Part shown: positions 52,878-61,190 of the stretch, one piece after another
Position numbering within the stretch: position 1 is the stretch's first letter
How the letters are laid out: each line of letters begins with the position of its first letter
Origin: Vicinamibacterales bacterium
Lineage (GTDB): Bacteria; Acidobacteriota; Vicinamibacteria; Vicinamibacterales; UBA2999
NCBI GenBank assembly: GCA_041659285.1
Contig: JBAZYO010000007.1
Coordinates: forward strand, 302,053-366,052
DNA: 64,000 bases
Reading direction: 5' to 3'
Notes under the pieces: generated by a model
Told to the model about the DNA's origin: nothing
Seen by the model: the letters and a program-made list of their open reading frames with translations, nothing else
Databases searched by the model: none
Position numbers and translations under genes: made by a program

Positions 52878-54197
52878 ATGGCTACCCTCGTCCGCCGCCT
52901 CGGCCTCCTGAGTTCAATTGGCCTCGTCATCGGCATCACCATTGGCGGCGGCATCTTCCGCACGCCCGCCGGCATCGCCACGCGCGTGCCCGAGCCGATG
53001 TTCATGCTCGGGGTGTGGGTGCTCGGCGGCGTCATCGTGCTGTGCGGCGCGCTCGCGTTTGCCGAACTGTCGGCGGCGATGCCCGAGACCGGCGGCATGT
53101 ATGTCTACTTGCGTGAGGGCTGGGGGCGGCCGTACGGCTTTCTTTACGGATGGGCGCAGCTGGTCCTGATCCGCGCCGCCGCGCTGGGCGGCATCTCGTC
53201 GGTGTTCGGCGAGTACTTCATGCGGGTGTTCGGCCTCGACCCGGTGGCCCACCCGGCGTGGGCAGACTACCTCGCCGCCGGCGCCATCATCTTCGCCGGC
53301 GCCACGAACATCGTCGGGGTCCAGCTCGGCGCGCTGTTCGCCGGCATCTCGACGGTGACCAAGTTCGGCGCCCTGGCCTTGCTCGTGCTGGCGTCGTTCC
53401 TGCTCGGTGGCAACTCGGGGGCCTCGTTCTCGCACCTGGCCTCGACCGGCGCCGGCGTCGACGCCGGGGTGTTCGGCCTCGCGCTGATCTCGGTGATGTG
53501 GGCCTACGACGGCTTCGCCGACCTGACCTTCGCCAGCGGCGAGGTGAAGGACCCCCAGCGCAACCTGCCCCGCGCCATCATCATCGGCACCATCCTCATC
53601 ATCGCCATCTACCTGCTCGCCAACGCCGCCTACCTGTATGTGAGCCCGATCGAGAAGATGGCGCAGTCGAAGCTGATTGCGGCCGACACCATGGGCGCCA
53701 TGTTCGGACAAGCCGGCGTCTCGTTCATCGCGGTGGTGGTGATGATCTCGACCTTCGGCTCGCTGATGGGCAGCATGCTCGCCTCACCGCGCATCTTCTT
53801 CGCGATGGCCGACGACCAGCTGCTGTTCGCGCCCATCGCCAAGGTCCACCCGACGTGGCACACGCCGTACGTGGCCATCAGCCTGGCCAGCGTGCTGGGC
53901 GTGGCCATGGTAATGACGCAGACCTTCGAGCAGTTGACGGATACGTTCGTGCTGGCGATGTGGCCGTTCTATGCGTTGAGCGTGGCGGCCATCTACACCC
54001 TGCGCAGGTCGCAGCCCAACCTGCACCGCCCCTACAAGGTGATTGGCTACCCCTACGTGCCGGCGGTGTTCATCGCGGCCGCGGTCTACCTGGTCGTCAA
54101 CGCCCTGATCACCGATCCGTTATGGACGTCGATCACCTTCGGCGTCGTGCTGCTGGGCCTGCCGGTGTACTACCTGTGGTTCAGAAGGGTTCAGTAG
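52878..54197 (+). CDS. APC-superfamily amino acid permease
   Basis: The product has 439 residues with about twelve membrane segments. LSSIGLVIGITIGGGIFRTP (11-30) is the substrate-binding first helix, with the GxGIF-type unwound segment, and PETGGMYVYLREGWGRPYGFLYGW is the loop after helix 2, both characteristic of APC/LAT-like exchangers. ALISVMWAYDGFADLTFASGEVKDPQRNLPRA is the helix 6-7 region. It imports or exchanges amino acids across the inner membrane; specificity is not clear. Confidence 0.92.
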   Translation: MATLVRRLGLLSSIGLVIGITIGGGIFRTPAGIATRVPEPMFMLGVWVLGGVIVLCGALAFAELSAAMPETGGMYVYLREGWGRPYGFLYGWAQLVLIRAAALGGISSVFGEYFMRVFGLDPVAHPAWADYLAAGAIIFAGATNIVGVQLGALFAGISTVTKFGALALLVLASFLLGGNSGASFSHLASTGAGVDAGVFGLALISVMWAYDGFADLTFASGEVKDPQRNLPRAIIIGTILIIAIYLLANAAYLYVSPIEKMAQSKLIAADTMGAMFGQAGVSFIAVVVMISTFGSLMGSMLASPRIFFAMADDQLLFAPIAKVHPTWHTPYVAISLASVLGVAMVMTQTFEQLTDTFVLAMWPFYALSVAAIYTLRRSQPNLHRPYKVIGYPYVPAVFIAAAVYLVVNALITDPLWTSITFGVVLLGLPVYYLWFRRVQ

Positions 54198-54209
54198 GGT
54201 TCTGAACCG
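54189..54209. terminator. Bidirectional hairpin between convergent permease and SDR genes
   Basis: GGTTCAG (54189-54195) pairs perfectly with CTGAACC (54203-54209) around a 7-nt loop. It spans the permease stop codon and ends just before the SDR stop. No strong T-tract follows on either side, so it may work with Rho. Confidence 0.4.
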
Positions 54210-54210
54210 T

Positions 54211-54984
54211 TCAAAACATCCGCGACTGGCAACCGTCCACAACGACCGTGGTGCCGCTGACCCAACCGGCCTTGGGTGAGGCGAGAAACGCGATGGCGGC
54301 GCCGACTTCTTCGGGGCGGCCGAAGCGGCCGAACGGCAGCTCGTGCGCGATGAACTCGGCGATGCCCTTCGGGTCGGCCTGCTGCCGCTTCCACCACGAC
54401 CCGCCCTCGAACAGGATCGACCCGGGCGCCACCGAGACGACGCGAATCTGATCCTTCGCCAGTTGTTGCGCGAGGGACTTGGTGAGGCTGATTTCGGCGG
54501 CCTTGACGGCGTTGTAAGTCATGCGGCCACCCGACTCGCGGCCGAAGATCGACGACACGATGACGATGGCGCCGCCCTGCTTGCGCAGGTGCGGCACGGC
54601 CAGCCGCGAGGCGCGGACCGCCGGGAACAGCGTCAGGTCGAACGCTTCCTGCCACTCGGCGTCGCTGGTGGCCTCGAGGTCGCCGCCCTTCGCCACTCCG
54701 ACGTTGTTCACCAGCACGTCGAGGCGCCCGAACCTGCTGACCGCGGTCTCGACCACGTTGGCCAGGTCGCGCTCGGATGAGACATCGGCGACGACGCCCT
54801 CGGCCGTCGCCCCGTCCGCCGCGGCAGCGCGCAACTGCTCCACCGACTTCTGCAGTTGCTCCGCGCCACGCGCGCACACCACCACGTGGGCGCCCTCGGC
54901 AATCAACGCCTGCGCCGCCGCGAAACCCAACCCGCGGCTACCGCCGGTCACGACCGCTACCTTTCCCGTGAGCCCTAAGTCCAT
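54211..54984 (-). CDS. Short-chain dehydrogenase/reductase, FabG-like
   Basis: The product has 257 residues. The NAD(P) motif is TGGSRGLG (13-20), then NNVGVAKGG, catalytic serine in IVSSIFGRES and Tyr-x3-Lys in YNAVK. RFGRPEEVGAAIAFLASPKAGWVSGTTVVVDGG-type ending (VVDGCQSRMF here) is standard for the FabG group. SWWKRQQADPKGIAEFIAHELPFGRFGR is the substrate lid. It reduces a ketone or oxidises an alcohol; the substrate is unknown. It is not part of the glycan locus. Confidence 0.9.
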   Translation of the reverse strand: MDLGLTGKVAVVTGGSRGLGFAAAQALIAEGAHVVVCARGAEQLQKSVEQLRAAAADGATAEGVVADVSSERDLANVVETAVSRFGRLDVLVNNVGVAKGGDLEATSDAEWQEAFDLTLFPAVRASRLAVPHLRKQGGAIVIVSSIFGRESGGRMTYNAVKAAEISLTKSLAQQLAKDQIRVVSVAPGSILFEGGSWWKRQQADPKGIAEFIAHELPFGRFGRPEEVGAAIAFLASPKAGWVSGTTVVVDGCQSRMF

Positions 54985-54991
54985 CGGTCCC

Positions 54992-55056
54992 TAAATCCCC
55001 AAATCCCCAAATCCCGATCCAAAATCACCAACTCACCACATCACGAGATCACCAGA
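54992..55056. repeat. AAATC(A/C)CC-type degenerate short repeat
   Basis: About eight imperfect 8-9 bp copies run in series: TAAATCCCC, AAATCCCC, AAATCCCG, AAAATCACC, AACTCACC, ACATCACG, AGATCACC, AGATCAGCG. They fill the spacer between the DUF547 and SDR genes. The same unit precedes tig at 35492-35515. Confidence 0.6.
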
Positions 55057-55890
55057 TCAGCGACCGGTCAAATCGTTCAATCTCCAGTCGAACTCGTGAA
55101 ACACCATGTTGAACTCGTTCTTCCGCAGGAACTCCCGTTCATTCGGCACAATCAACGGTTCGATCAGCGCCAGCACGGCGCGCTCGAGCGGGCTGCGCGT
55201 GGCATACATCGCCGGCGCGCGGTTGGCCAGGGTCCGGGTGAAGAGCGCCTCGCGCCACGAGAACATCGGGTTGACCGACAACCGGTTGTTGCCCGCATCC
55301 ACCTGCACGAGGACCCGGCGCGTCACCAGCTCGCTGGTCATCGCCGTCAGCTGTTGGTCCAGCCGGTCGGCCGAATAGGCCTCGCTCTTGAGGCGGCTGC
55401 CGCCCACCGCGCCGCGGCTGAGCGCGAGCAGGGCGCGCGGATCGTCGAAGCCGCCGATCACGTCACGCTCGATGGCGTCGAGCGTCAGCTGGCGCCCGCC
55501 GGCGCGAAAGGTGCGGCGCTCGAACGCGCCGGGAATCTGGCGGATGCTGGTGGCCGGATAATCGGCCGCCCGCCCGCGAATGGGATAGCTGTCGATCACC
55601 GTGCGCAGCACGAACGCGTTGTAGGCGTTGATCCAGTAAGACAGCTGGCGCGGCTGCGGCCACTTCGACACCGTGTCGGCGCTCACCTCGCCAATCGACG
55701 CCACGTAGCGATCGAACTTCGCCCGCTCCTGCCTGAGCGCGTAGTAATAGACGAGGCCGTCGCGGACGTAGAGGTCGAGGACCTCGTCGAACGGCCGGTG
55801 CAGGGGATCGACGGTCACCGGCGCGGGTTCCTGGGCGGCGGGCAGCCCGGCCGTGATCAAGAGGAGCAGAGCAATACTGATCGGACGCAT
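55057..55890 (-). CDS. Secreted DUF547 protein
   Basis: The product has 277 residues with a signal peptide (~1-19, ISIALLLLITAGLPAAQ). The core QPRQLSYWINAYNAFVLRTVIDSYP (~80-105) is the hallmark of DUF547, and the following RQIPGAFERRTFRAGGRQLTLDAIE and LLALSRGAVGGSRLKSEAYS blocks complete the domain. The domain is widespread in plants and bacteria and its activity is unknown. It lies six bases after the alpha/beta hydrolase gene, so the two are probably co-transcribed. Confidence 0.88.
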   Translation of the reverse strand: MRPISIALLLLITAGLPAAQEPAPVTVDPLHRPFDEVLDLYVRDGLVYYYALRQERAKFDRYVASIGEVSADTVSKWPQPRQLSYWINAYNAFVLRTVIDSYPIRGRAADYPATSIRQIPGAFERRTFRAGGRQLTLDAIERDVIGGFDDPRALLALSRGAVGGSRLKSEAYSADRLDQQLTAMTSELVTRRVLVQVDAGNNRLSVNPMFSWREALFTRTLANRAPAMYATRSPLERAVLALIEPLIVPNEREFLRKNEFNMVFHEFDWRLNDLTGR

Positions 55891-55896
55891 CGTGCC

Positions 55897-56712
55897 TTAG
55901 AGCTTAGTCAAGAAACCGTTCAGCGCCTCGTTGAATGCGTCGGGCTGCTCGAGGTTCGACAGGTGGCCGGCGTTCGGGATGGTGACCAGCCTGGCGCCCG
56001 GCACCGCCTCGGCAATGCGGCGCGAGTCGGCGGGCGGCGTCAGCTCGTCTTCCTCGCCCACGATCACCAGCGTCGGCACCGCGATCTGCGGCAGCAGCGC
56101 CATGGAGTCCGGCCGGTGCATCATGCGATGGATGGCGCTGCGAACGGCCACCGGCGATTGCTGCTTGATCAGCCGGCGGACCTGCGCCTCGATCGCGGGG
56201 CTGAGCTCGCGGGTGGCCTTGCCGAGCAGCTTGGGCATCATCTCGCGCGCGACCCCAGACGGCCCTTCGCGATCAACGAGCGCGAGCATGTTGCGGCGGT
56301 TGGCACGGCCCTCGGGCGTGTCCGCGGTCGCGCGGGTGTCGGCCAGCACCAGGCCCTCGAAGAATTGCGGCGCGCCCTGATACAACGCGAGCGCGGCGTA
56401 ACCGCCCATCGACAAGCCGCCGATCACCGCGCGCGACACCGACAACTCCTGCAGCAAATCCGCCACATCGTCGGCGTAGTCGGTGATCGCCAGCGCGCTC
56501 AACGAGTCGAGCTCGGTGGAGCCGCCGAAGCCGCGCAGGTCGGGCGTGATCAACCGCCAGCCCGTGGGAATGCTGCGCATTTGCGGTTCCCACTGGTTGG
56601 CGCCAAGGGGGAAGGCATGCAGCAACACGTAGGTGCGTAACGCGCTCTCGCCGGGGGCCGAGTCGAGATAGGCGATGGTCCTGGAGCCGATGTGACAGTA
56701 CTGTCTCGTCAT
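55897..56712 (-). CDS. Alpha/beta-fold hydrolase
   Basis: The product has 271 residues. LLHAFPLGANQWEPQM holds the oxyanion HxFP block, GGLSMGGYAAL is the nucleophile elbow (Gly-x-Ser-Met-Gly-Gly), VIVGEEDELTPP carries the catalytic Asp, and AGHLSNLEQPDAF the His. The pattern is that of the esterase/3-oxoadipate-enol-lactonase-like group. No substrate can be assigned. The promoter is probably TACAAT at 56733-56728, giving a short leader. Confidence 0.88.
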   Translation of the reverse strand: MTRQYCHIGSRTIAYLDSAPGESALRTYVLLHAFPLGANQWEPQMRSIPTGWRLITPDLRGFGGSTELDSLSALAITDYADDVADLLQELSVSRAVIGGLSMGGYAALALYQGAPQFFEGLVLADTRATADTPEGRANRRNMLALVDREGPSGVAREMMPKLLGKATRELSPAIEAQVRRLIKQQSPVAVRSAIHRMMHRPDSMALLPQIAVPTLVIVGEEDELTPPADSRRIAEAVPGARLVTIPNAGHLSNLEQPDAFNEALNGFLTKL

Positions 56713-56740
56713 GAAGGGGTTCGCGGCATTGTATATCGCG

Positions 56741-56794
56741 CCCCCCCTTACGGGGTCTGACCCCGAGCAGGAACTGCCGAGGGGCCTGACCCCT
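56741..56794. repeat. Pair of GGGG(T/C)CTGACCCC palindromes
   Basis: CGGGGTC-T-GACCCCG (56751-56765, perfect) and AGGGGCC-T-GACCCCT (56780-56794, one mismatch) are 14 bp apart, preceded by CCCCTTACGGGG. The second copy overlaps the stop codon of the RraA-like gene. They may form terminator hairpins or belong to a mobile palindromic repeat family. Confidence 0.6.
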
Positions 56795-57488
56795 ATATTT
56801 CGATGGCCCCGCCAAACGACTTCAAGTGCTCGCGGAACGTATACGCCGGATTCGCCTTGCGCGTGTGGAGGTACCCGCTCAAGTCGAGTTGCGTTCGCAG
56901 CAGCTCGCCCTTGAGGAGCCGCGAAGCCTGTTTGCCCTCGCGGGCCGCGATATCCTGGGCCGCCTCGATCACCTCGGCCAGGTGCGTCAATCCCACGAAC
57001 ACCACGCCATCGTCATCGGCGAACACGATGTCGCCTGATCCGGCGGTGACGGCGCCACAGCGCGCGTGCGCGAGGGCGTCGTCCGCGCGCGGCCGCAACT
57101 CGAGCGGACCGTTGGGACAGGTGCCAAGACTCCACACCTTGGCGCCGATGGCGCGAATGGCCGTGGTATCGCGGTGGGCGCCCCAGCACACTGTGGCGGC
57201 GAGGCGGCTCATGTGAGCTTCCCCGACCACGAGGTCGCCGATGCACCCTTCGTCCAGGCGCCCATCGTTGTCGATCACCAACACATCGCCGGGATTCGCC
57301 GCGGCGATGGCTTCGAGAAACACGTCGGTGCTGCCGGCGTGTCGCGCCGGGCACACCGGGCCGGCGATGCGCGAGCCGGGGATGTTGCAGCGAAGTCCCG
57401 GAGGACCCACGCGGACGGGCAATGACAATTGCACGCAGGCGTCGGCAATGAACGGCGTGCTCCAATCGAAAGCGGCAGGGATGGCCAT
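56793..57488 (-). CDS. RraA-family protein (HMG/CHA aldolase-like)
   Basis: The product has 231 residues. FIADACVQLSLPVRVGPPGLRC, GSTDVFLEAIAAANPGDVLVIDNDGRLDEGCIGDLVVGEAHMSRLAATVCWGAHRDTTAIRAIGAKVWSLG and GDIVFADDDGVVFV follow the RraA/dimethylmenaquinone-methyltransferase-like fold, with the metal/substrate R-D pair in HRD. The usual G.VVDG before RD is here AATVCWGAHRD, so activity may be altered. Relatives are 4-hydroxy-4-methyl-2-oxoglutarate aldolases or regulators of RNase E. TATACT five bases before the ATG suggests a leaderless transcript. Confidence 0.82.
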   Translation of the reverse strand: MAIPAAFDWSTPFIADACVQLSLPVRVGPPGLRCNIPGSRIAGPVCPARHAGSTDVFLEAIAAANPGDVLVIDNDGRLDEGCIGDLVVGEAHMSRLAATVCWGAHRDTTAIRAIGAKVWSLGTCPNGPLELRPRADDALAHARCGAVTAGSGDIVFADDDGVVFVGLTHLAEVIEAAQDIAAREGKQASRLLKGELLRTQLDLSGYLHTRKANPAYTFREHLKSFGGAIEI

Positions 57489-57493
57489 GCCTG

Positions 57494-57499
57494 AGTATA
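57494..57499 (-). promoter_or_regulatory. Candidate -10 element of a leaderless RraA-like transcript
   Basis: TATACT on the minus strand lies five bases before the ATG at 57488, in a 14-bp gap between genes. Confidence 0.35.
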
Positions 57500-57502
57500 C
57501 GG

Positions 57503-59311
57503 TCAGGCTGCCGTCACCACCTGCAGGACGAGGTCGCCGAGGTCGTCGGCCTTCCGCGCGCCGACGCCGTAGATGTGCCGCAGCGCATCCATCGTCGCCG
57601 GCTTGGTCCGCGCGATCTCGCGCAGCGTGGTGTCGTGGAAGATGACGTAGGGCGGCACCCCGCGCTTGCGCGCCACCTGCATGCGCATGGCGCGAAGGCG
57701 CTCGAAGAGCTCGCGATCGACACCCTCCCAGCCTTCGGTTTCGACCCGCGCCCGCTTGGGCAGCCGGCCCTTCTCGGGGCGCTTCTGGCGGGCCAGCGAC
57801 AAATCCGGTTGCGCGCCGGCATCCTTCAACAACTCGAGGCCTTCGGCCGTGAGCTGGAGGATCGGGTACTCATCGCCCCCCTGTTGCAACAGGCCGTGGG
57901 CCAGCAGCTGATCGACATAGCCGCGCAATTCGTCGATGGTGGCGTCCTTCATCAGCCCGAACACCGACAGCTCGTGGTGGCCGCGCGACCGCACCTGCTC
58001 GCTGTCGCTGCCGCGCAGCACGTTGGTCACGTGCCCGGCGCCGAAGCGCTGCCCCACCCGGGCCACGCACGACAGCACCTTGCGGGCCACCGTGACCGCG
58101 TCCCCCACGGTCTCCAGCTCGCCCAGGCAGTAATCGCAGGCGCCGCAGTCGTCTTTCGCGAACGCCTCGCCGAAGTAGCCGACCAGGCGCTTGTGGCGGC
58201 AGCCGACGCTGGCCGCGTAGCGCTCCATGTCGCGCAGCAGCCCGCGGCGCGCGTCGGACATCTCGCCGTTCTTCTCCAGCATCACGCGCCACTTCAGGAA
58301 GTCGGCGCCCGAGGCGATCAGCACGCACTCCGCCTCCAGGCCGTCACGGCCGGCGCGGCCGGATTCCTGCTGGTAATGCTCGAGCGATTGCGGCGCGCCG
58401 GAATGGATCACGAAGCGCACATCGGAGCGATCGATGCCCATGCCGAAGGCGACGGTCGCGACCACCAGGTCCACTTCTTCGTTCAGGAAGGCGTCCTGGT
58501 TGCGGCTGCGTTCCTCGTCGGGCAGCCCGGCGTGGTACGGACGGGCGCGCCACCCGGTGTCGTTCAGCCACTGCGAGAGGCTGTCCACTTCCTTGCGCGA
58601 CGTGCAATAGATGATGCCCGCCTGCCCGCGGTGGCGTTCGAGCACGCCGAGGATCTGCGCCTTCAGTGTCGCCCGGGCCAGCACGCGGTAGACGAGGTTG
58701 GGACGGTCGAACGACCCCACCAGCTCGGTGGCGTCCCGCAAGCCCAGCTGCGTCATGATGTCCTTGCGGACACGGCCGGTGGCGGTGGCGGTGTAGGCGT
58801 GCATGCTCACCGACGGCCAGCGCTCGCGCAGACGGGCGAGCTGCCGATACTCGGTCCGGAAGTCGTGGCCCCACTGGCTGATGCAATGCGCCTCGTCCAC
58901 CGCGATGAAGCTGACCGGTTTCGACTCGAGCAGCTTCAGGAAGCCGTCGCCGCCGTCGCCGACCAGCCGTTCCGGCGCGACATACAACATGCGGTAGCGG
59001 CCCTCGCGAATGCCGCGGGTGACCTCGGCCCTGGCCTCCGACGGCATCGAGCTGTTGTAGTACGCGGCCGCCACGCCGTTGCCGACGAGCGTGTCCACCT
59101 GGTCCTTCATCAGCGAGATGAGCGGCGACACGACAATGGCCAGCCCCTCGCGGGCAATCGCCGGGGCCTGGAAGCACAGCGACTTGCCCCCGCCAGTGGG
59201 CAGCACCAGCAGCGAGTCGCGGCCGGCCATGACCGCGTCCATCGCTTCGCGCTGAAGCGGCCGAAAGGAGTTATAGCCCCAGTATCTTTCGAGGATCTCA
59301 GCGAGGGTCAA
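57503..59311 (-). CDS. recQ: RecQ-family ATP-dependent DNA helicase
   Basis: The product has 602 residues, TTG start at 59311. Motif 0 FRPLQREAMDAVMAGRDSLLVLPTGGGKS with Walker A at 37-44, DEAH (AVDEAHCISQWGHDFR), TATATGRVRKDI and YQQESGRAGRDG are RecQ motifs. The zinc site is in CRHKRLVGYFGE and CGACDYC, followed by the RQC winged helix (~410-500) and a C-terminal HRDC domain (~520-595, ELFERLRAMRMQVARKRGVPPYVIFHDTTLREIA). It unwinds recombination and replication intermediates 3'-5'. It diverges from vapB. Confidence 0.97.
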   Translation of the reverse strand: MTLAEILERYWGYNSFRPLQREAMDAVMAGRDSLLVLPTGGGKSLCFQAPAIAREGLAIVVSPLISLMKDQVDTLVGNGVAAAYYNSSMPSEARAEVTRGIREGRYRMLYVAPERLVGDGGDGFLKLLESKPVSFIAVDEAHCISQWGHDFRTEYRQLARLRERWPSVSMHAYTATATGRVRKDIMTQLGLRDATELVGSFDRPNLVYRVLARATLKAQILGVLERHRGQAGIIYCTSRKEVDSLSQWLNDTGWRARPYHAGLPDEERSRNQDAFLNEEVDLVVATVAFGMGIDRSDVRFVIHSGAPQSLEHYQQESGRAGRDGLEAECVLIASGADFLKWRVMLEKNGEMSDARRGLLRDMERYAASVGCRHKRLVGYFGEAFAKDDCGACDYCLGELETVGDAVTVARKVLSCVARVGQRFGAGHVTNVLRGSDSEQVRSRGHHELSVFGLMKDATIDELRGYVDQLLAHGLLQQGGDEYPILQLTAEGLELLKDAGAQPDLSLARQKRPEKGRLPKRARVETEGWEGVDRELFERLRAMRMQVARKRGVPPYVIFHDTTLREIARTKPATMDALRHIYGVGARKADDLGDLVLQVVTAA

Positions 59312-59333
59312 GGAACCAGCTTATCAGAGGTTA

Positions 59334-59362
59334 TTGAACTAGTCACATAACTGGTCAATACT
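59334..59362 (+). promoter_or_regulatory. Promoter of the vapBC-like pair, leaderless, with possible operator
   Basis: TTGAAC (59334-59339) and AATACT (59357-59362) are spaced 17 bp. The -10 ends six bases before the ATG at 59369. ACTAGT-CACATA-ACTGGT within the spacer is an imperfect inverted repeat where antitoxin could bind for autoregulation. Confidence 0.45.
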
Positions 59363-59368
59363 ATGACC

Positions 59369-59626
59369 ATGAAGACCGTGGGCCTGGCCGAAGCCAAAGC
59401 CACCCTGTCGGCGCTGCTCGACCGCGTCGAGAAGGGGGAAACCATCACGATCACGCGGCACGGCGAGCCCGTCGCCGAATTGCTGCCGATTGCCCCGTTC
59501 CGGCCGAAAGGGCTGCGCCCGTGGGGACTCTACAAAGGGCAGTTCACGGTACCAGACGATTTCAACGATCCACTGCCGGACGCCGAACTCGATCTGTGGG
59601 AGGGGAAAGGCGACGAAGGGCCGTGA
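59369..59626 (+). CDS. Antitoxin of the Phd/YefM (VapB-like) family
   Basis: The product has 85 residues from the ATG at 59369; an ATG two codons upstream lies before the predicted transcription start. VGLAEAKATLSALLDRVEKGETITITRHGEPVAELLPI is the Phd/YefM DNA-binding fold. The C-terminal ~35 residues (LYKGQFTVPDDFNDPLPDAELDLWEG) form the usual disordered toxin-binding tail, ending in the D.PLP..L..WEG signature common to antitoxins paired with PIN toxins. Its stop overlaps the toxin start by four bases. Confidence 0.92.
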   Translation: MKTVGLAEAKATLSALLDRVEKGETITITRHGEPVAELLPIAPFRPKGLRPWGLYKGQFTVPDDFNDPLPDAELDLWEGKGDEGP

Positions 59627-60012
59627 AGCTCCTCCTCGACACCCACGTCTTCCTGTGGATCGCGACCGACGATGACCGCCTGCCGCGCGACCTGAAGACC
59701 ATCCTGCGCGCGCCGTCCAACGAGGTCTACCTCAGCGTGGCATCATCCTGGGAGATCGCCGTCAAGGCGCAATCCGGGAAGCTGGTACTGCCGATGCCCG
59801 TCTGGGCGTTCATCCTCGAGTCCCGTGAGCGGCTCGGCATCCAGACCCTGTCGATCCAGGAAACGGCCGTCGCTCACGTGGCGAAGCTCCCCGACATCCA
59901 CCGCGATCCCTTCGATCGCATGCTGGTCTGCCAAGCCATCCAGCACGAACTGACCATCGTCACCAGCGACACCCACGTGCAGCGCTACCCCGTCAAGACC
60001 ATGTGGGCGTGA
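59623..60012 (+). CDS. PIN-domain toxin (VapC-like ribonuclease)
   Basis: The product has 129 residues from a GTG overlapping the antitoxin stop (GTGA). LLLDTHVFLWI supplies the first catalytic Asp (D6), SVASSWEIAVKAQSGKL the Glu, and HRDPFDRMLVCQA the C-terminal Asp pair, as in VapC ribonucleases that cleave tRNA or rRNA with Mg2+. A longer in-frame reading upstream is a shadow of the antitoxin. Translational coupling keeps the toxin in balance with its antitoxin. Confidence 0.93.
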   Translation: MKLLLDTHVFLWIATDDDRLPRDLKTILRAPSNEVYLSVASSWEIAVKAQSGKLVLPMPVWAFILESRERLGIQTLSIQETAVAHVAKLPDIHRDPFDRMLVCQAIQHELTIVTSDTHVQRYPVKTMWA

Positions 60013-60084
60013 GCAGCCCCGTCACGGCGTCATGCGCCAGACATTCCTCGCCGCGGTCCGGCGCACCAGCCGTCGCCGCGACCC

Positions 60085-60090
60085 TATAAT
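60085..60090 (+). promoter_or_regulatory. Consensus -10 element close to the start of the 60100 gene
   Basis: A perfect TATAAT stands nine bases before the ATG at 60100, implying a leader of only about three bases. No convincing -35 box is present. The rest of the 60013-60099 spacer shows nothing else. Confidence 0.45.
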
Positions 60091-60099
60091 GTCGCTGCG

Positions 60100-61146
60100 A
60101 TGCCCTCTTCATTGGTCACCAGGCTGCGGGCAACTCTGAGCGGTGACACGACGAAGCAGGCGGCGTTCCTGACCTTCCTCTCGATGGTCGAGTTCCGGGT
60201 GTTCGTCCTGCTGCACCCAGAGAACCTGTTCGAACTGTCCGAGGCGGCGCGCCACGTGATCGAGGGGACGCCGTACTTCGCGGCGTTCCAGAACCGCCTC
60301 CTCGGGCCGTACCTGGTGCTGCTGTGCTCGTCGATGACCGGCCTGTCCTACGAGTCCAGCCACGGCCTCATCCTGCTCGCGCTCGTGATCGCGGCCAACC
60401 TGACGGCCTTTGCCGTGTTCCGGCGCCTGACCGCGTCTTCGGATCTCGGGTTCCGGTACGCGGTTTACTTCCTGTGCGCCTTCCTGGCGATCCAATCCGA
60501 CGACTGGGCGTTGGTCTGGGACTTCATCGACATGCCCGTTTACCTGCTGTTCGCCTACGGCGTGTTCGCGCGAAAGCCCGTGGCGTACTTCATTCCGATC
60601 TTCGCGGTTGGCATCCTCAACAAGGAATCGGCCCTGGTGATTCCCCTGTGGTTGATGATCGACGCGTTTATCGTCCGCAGCGGCCCGCGAGCGGGCCGCC
60701 TCGGCGGGCGGCTCGAGCTCCCGGCGCGGTTCTGGGGCGGCGTGCTGCTGGCCGCCGCCGGAGGCACCTACACCAAGGTGTCGCGGGAACTGTTGTTCGT
60801 GCAGTCTTCGCTCGAGTCCACCGACCGGTTCATCCAGCTGCCGTTCTTCGACAACCACTGGAACCTCTTTGCCAGCATCCATCGGGCAGCGGTCCTGCTG
60901 CTCAACCCGGCCCTCGACCTGGCCGTGGTCATCCACCTGGCCTGGCTGCTGCTAGCGTGCTTCTTCGTCGTGCACTGGCAGCAGATCAGGGACCGCTACC
61001 TGAGCGTGTTCGTGGTGGTGGTGGCGATGTGGGCGGCGGTTCCGGTGTTCGGCTTCTTCGACGAGACGCGGCAGTATCTCTACCTGCTGCCGTTCGTGCT
61101 GATGTTCGACCTGGCGTTTCGCAACCGGATTGTCGAGCCCGCCTGA
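60100..61146 (+). CDS. Polytopic membrane protein of unknown function
   Basis: The product has 348 residues with about eight to nine hydrophobic segments (LLGPYLVLLCSSM, LILLALVIAANLTAFAVF, AVYFLCAFLAIQ, PVYLLFAYGVFA, YFIPIFAVGILNKESALVIPLWLMID, VVIHLAWLLLACFFVV, VVVVAMWAAVPVFGFF). Charged pairs in loops (DDWALVWDFIDMP, NKESA, DETRQYL) recall GT-C or EpsG-like membrane enzymes, but I do not recognise a defined family. It is followed by a convergent FkbM methyltransferase. Confidence 0.75.
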   Translation: MPSSLVTRLRATLSGDTTKQAAFLTFLSMVEFRVFVLLHPENLFELSEAARHVIEGTPYFAAFQNRLLGPYLVLLCSSMTGLSYESSHGLILLALVIAANLTAFAVFRRLTASSDLGFRYAVYFLCAFLAIQSDDWALVWDFIDMPVYLLFAYGVFARKPVAYFIPIFAVGILNKESALVIPLWLMIDAFIVRSGPRAGRLGGRLELPARFWGGVLLAAAGGTYTKVSRELLFVQSSLESTDRFIQLPFFDNHWNLFASIHRAAVLLLNPALDLAVVIHLAWLLLACFFVVHWQQIRDRYLSVFVVVVAMWAAVPVFGFFDETRQYLYLLPFVLMFDLAFRNRIVEPA

Positions 61147-61190
61147 GAAGAGCCGGAGCCCCTGCCAGTGGTTCTTGATGATCTACCCAC

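Noticed and set aside
56713..56740. Ribosome binding site or small gene before the alpha/beta hydrolase
   Set aside because: No Shine-Dalgarno or open frame of note was seen; the stretch is explained by a TACAAT element and the palindromic repeats next to it.
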